A DNA stretch of 64,000 bases, taken from NCBI RefSeq assembly GCF_003815875.1, contig NZ_CP033924.1:3162001-3226000 (forward strand), given 5' to 3'. Below the pieces are notes generated by a model. The model worked only from the letters and a program-made list of their open reading frames with translations, searched no databases and was not told the DNA's origin. Positions 62,401 to 64,000 of the stretch are shown here, in pieces (within the stretch, counting starts at the first letter, position 1; every line of letters begins with the position of its first letter). The position numbers and the translations under genes were made by a program. The stretch is from Chryseobacterium lactis (lineage in GTDB: Bacteria > Bacteroidota > Bacteroidia > Flavobacteriales > Weeksellaceae).

Positions 62401-62428
62401 AATTTATATTTTTTTAATTGTATTTACA

Positions 62429-62436
62429 CAAAAATA
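62429..62436 (-). promoter_or_regulatory. -7 promoter box of mscL
   Basis: Minus-strand TATTTTTG, exact TAnnTTTG match, 28 bases upstream of the mscL ATG. Confidence 0.5.
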
Positions 62437-62645
62437 TAATTTAAAAATGTAAAAAACATTACTTTTTATAGTTTTTTATTCCATAAACGTTGAATTTTAT
62501 TCTAAATTCATATTTGTGATTTTAACGAAAACAAACACTTTGTATCAATCTCTTAACTCATTAATGATGACCTTGTATTTTTATTAGTAAGCCCCTATTG
62601 TAATCGAAAATCTTTTGTAATTTGCTTAAAGTTTGATTTTATATT

Positions 62646-64000
62646 ATGAAAATTTTTACCGCAGAACAAATACGTGCATGGGATCAGTTTACCATTTCTC
62701 ATGAACCTGTCCCTTCCATTCAGTTGATGGAAAGAGCCTCGATAGCTGTAGCCCACTGGATCTCTGAAAATTGCAAATATCATAGAAAAGCCGTTGTTTT
62801 TTGCGGTAACGGAAACAATGGTGGTGATGGTATTGCTGTTGCAAGGATGTTGTATCAAAAAGGGTTTGATGTAGATGTTTTTGTGAATAATCTAAAAGAG
62901 AAGTTTTCACATGATGCCTTGGTAAATCTTAAAAGGCTTCGTGATATTTCGGGGATTTCTATTAAAAAGTTCAGTGATATTGATGATTATAATTTTGATG
63001 ATAAAACAATGATTGTTGACGCCCTTTTTGGAACGGGATTGTCAAGATCCTTGGAAGGTGAGTATAAAGAAGTAGTCAATCAACTCAATGCAAAAAAGAA
63101 TATAAAAATATCCATAGACGTTCCTTCGGGTTTGCCAACGGATAAGATAATTGAAAATAAAGACTGTGTTTTCAACGCTGATTATACTTTAAGTTTTCAA
63201 TCCTGGAAACGAACCTTTCTTCATCCCGAAGCTGGAGAATATACTGGAAAAGTCTTTATTCTCGATATAGATTTAAGTAAAGAATACGCTGAATCAGTTG
63301 CGGCAGAATATAATGTGATTGATGATCATCTCATCGATTCTATTTTTCAACCCAGAAAAGAGTTTTCACATAAAGGAACTTATGGTAAAGTGATGATGAT
63401 TGCCGGAAGTTATGGAAAGGTAGGTGCTGCTGTATTAGCTACGAAATCAGCTTTAAAGACCGGAGCGGGATTAACTTTTACACTGGCTCCGGAATGTGGC
63501 TACGAAATATTGCAAACTTCCTGCCCGGAAGCTATGTTTTTCGCAGGTGGAAAGGAACATATAGAGAATTTCGATGTTGACGAAAATATGACGTGTGGAA
63601 TCGGTCCCGGACTTGGAACTCACCCTCAAACTGAAAAGAGTTTTTTGAATTTCCTGAAAGGATATAATACTCCGTTGATTTTAGATGCAGATGCACTCAA
63701 TATGATTTCCAAAGATTCGAAAAACCTTAAGTTCATTCCTGAAAAATCAATTCTGACTCCCCATCCGAAAGAGTTCGAAAGACTTTTTGGAAAAACTGAT
63801 AATTCTTTTGATAGATTGGAACTGGCAAGAGAAAAGGCAAAAGAACTGCATGTTTATATTGTATTAAAAGATCATCATACCCAAATCATTAATCCGAAAG
63901 GAGAGGTATATTACAATATCACAGGAAATGCCGGCCTGGCCAAAGGAGGAAGTGGAGATATTCTTACAGGAATCCTGACGTCATTATTGGCGCAAGGATA
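62646..64000 (+). CDS. nnr: Bifunctional NAD(P)H-hydrate epimerase/dehydratase, 3' end cut off by the window
   Basis: The frame starts MKIFTAEQIRAWDQFTISHE at 62646 and is still open at the end of the window, so only about 451 codons are seen. The N-terminal epimerase domain (YjeF_N) has VVFCGNGNNGGDGIAVARMLYQKGFDV and IVDALFGTGLSRSLEGEY. The C-terminal ADP-dependent dehydratase domain starts about residue 225 with HKGTYGKVMMIAGSYGKVGAAVLATKSALKTGAGL and shows LTPHPKEFERLFG and NAGLAKGGSGDILTGIL. The enzyme repairs hydrated NAD(P)H. Confidence 0.95.
   Translation, partial: MKIFTAEQIRAWDQFTISHEPVPSIQLMERASIAVAHWISENCKYHRKAVVFCGNGNNGGDGIAVARMLYQKGFDVDVFVNNLKEKFSHDALVNLKRLRDISGISIKKFSDIDDYNFDDKTMIVDALFGTGLSRSLEGEYKEVVNQLNAKKNIKISIDVPSGLPTDKIIENKDCVFNADYTLSFQSWKRTFLHPEAGEYTGKVFILDIDLSKEYAESVAAEYNVIDDHLIDSIFQPRKEFSHKGTYGKVMMIAGSYGKVGAAVLATKSALKTGAGLTFTLAPECGYEILQTSCPEAMFFAGGKEHIENFDVDENMTCGIGPGLGTHPQTEKSFLNFLKGYNTPLILDADALNMISKDSKNLKFIPEKSILTPHPKEFERLFGKTDNSFDRLELAREKAKELHVYIVLKDHHTQIINPKGEVYYNITGNAGLAKGGSGDILTGILTSLLAQG

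Overview
The window looks like chromosomal DNA of a Chryseobacterium-type flavobacterium. It is AT-rich. Many genes are preceded by a Bacteroidota -7 box (TAnnTTTG) and few by a purine-rich ribosome binding site. Several genes are characteristic of the group: a protein-glutaminase precursor, a PNGase F homologue, a PorT/SprT protein, a 6S-Flavo-like RNA beside zapA, and short peptides with a 'KKL-K-DLK-I-GG' leader.

Layout. 1-5.7 kb: an exported peptide-deformylase-like protein, a peroxide-stress unit (nitroreductase, ohrR, ohr) with an OhrR-like operator, an SDR enzyme, a small lipoprotein and protein-glutaminase. 5.7-14.4 kb: lipB and a complete trp operon (leader peptide, E, G, D, C, F, a GNAT gene, B, A). 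The trp operon carries an attenuator and a 610-bp IS200-like element inserted at the end of trpF. 14.4-24 kb: small lipoproteins, a c-type cytochrome, rlmF, lysS, cydAB and gyrB. 24-38.8 kb: two DUF3857/transglutaminase-like proteins, a DUF3298 lipoprotein, a lipid kinase, a dicarboxylate symporter, gamma-glutamyltransferase, a TonB-dependent receptor, threonine dehydrogenase and a degenerate deacetylase-like protein.

38.8-42.3 kb is the most unusual part. It is a very AT-rich 3.3-kb 'grasp-with-spasm' RiPP cassette: precursor peptide, secreted protein, ATP-grasp ligase, a 46-codon ORF and a SPASM maturase. It is bracketed by a 93-bp direct repeat made from the 3' end of the neighbouring metallophosphoesterase gene, so it looks like a separately acquired module.

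42.2-50.6 kb is mostly housekeeping: metallophosphoesterase, a KAS III enzyme, menaquinone methyltransferase, PorT, a coiled-coil protein with ZapA, 6S-like RNA, RNase Y and an MFS transporter. 50.6-51.4 kb holds two paralogous six-cysteine peptides with GG leaders, each with its own promoter. 51.4-64 kb: a YeiH transporter with a LysR regulator, a CLC channel with a 21-copy heptanucleotide repeat upstream, a thioesterase, an ArsC-family protein, an idi/gcvT group, an HAD protein with a D-3-phosphoglycerate-dehydrogenase-like gene, PNGase F, mscL, and the start of nnr, which runs off the end.

Intergenic palindromes, REP-like repeats and rho-independent terminators are frequent and are listed individually. 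No rRNA, tRNA, CRISPR array or prophage was seen.
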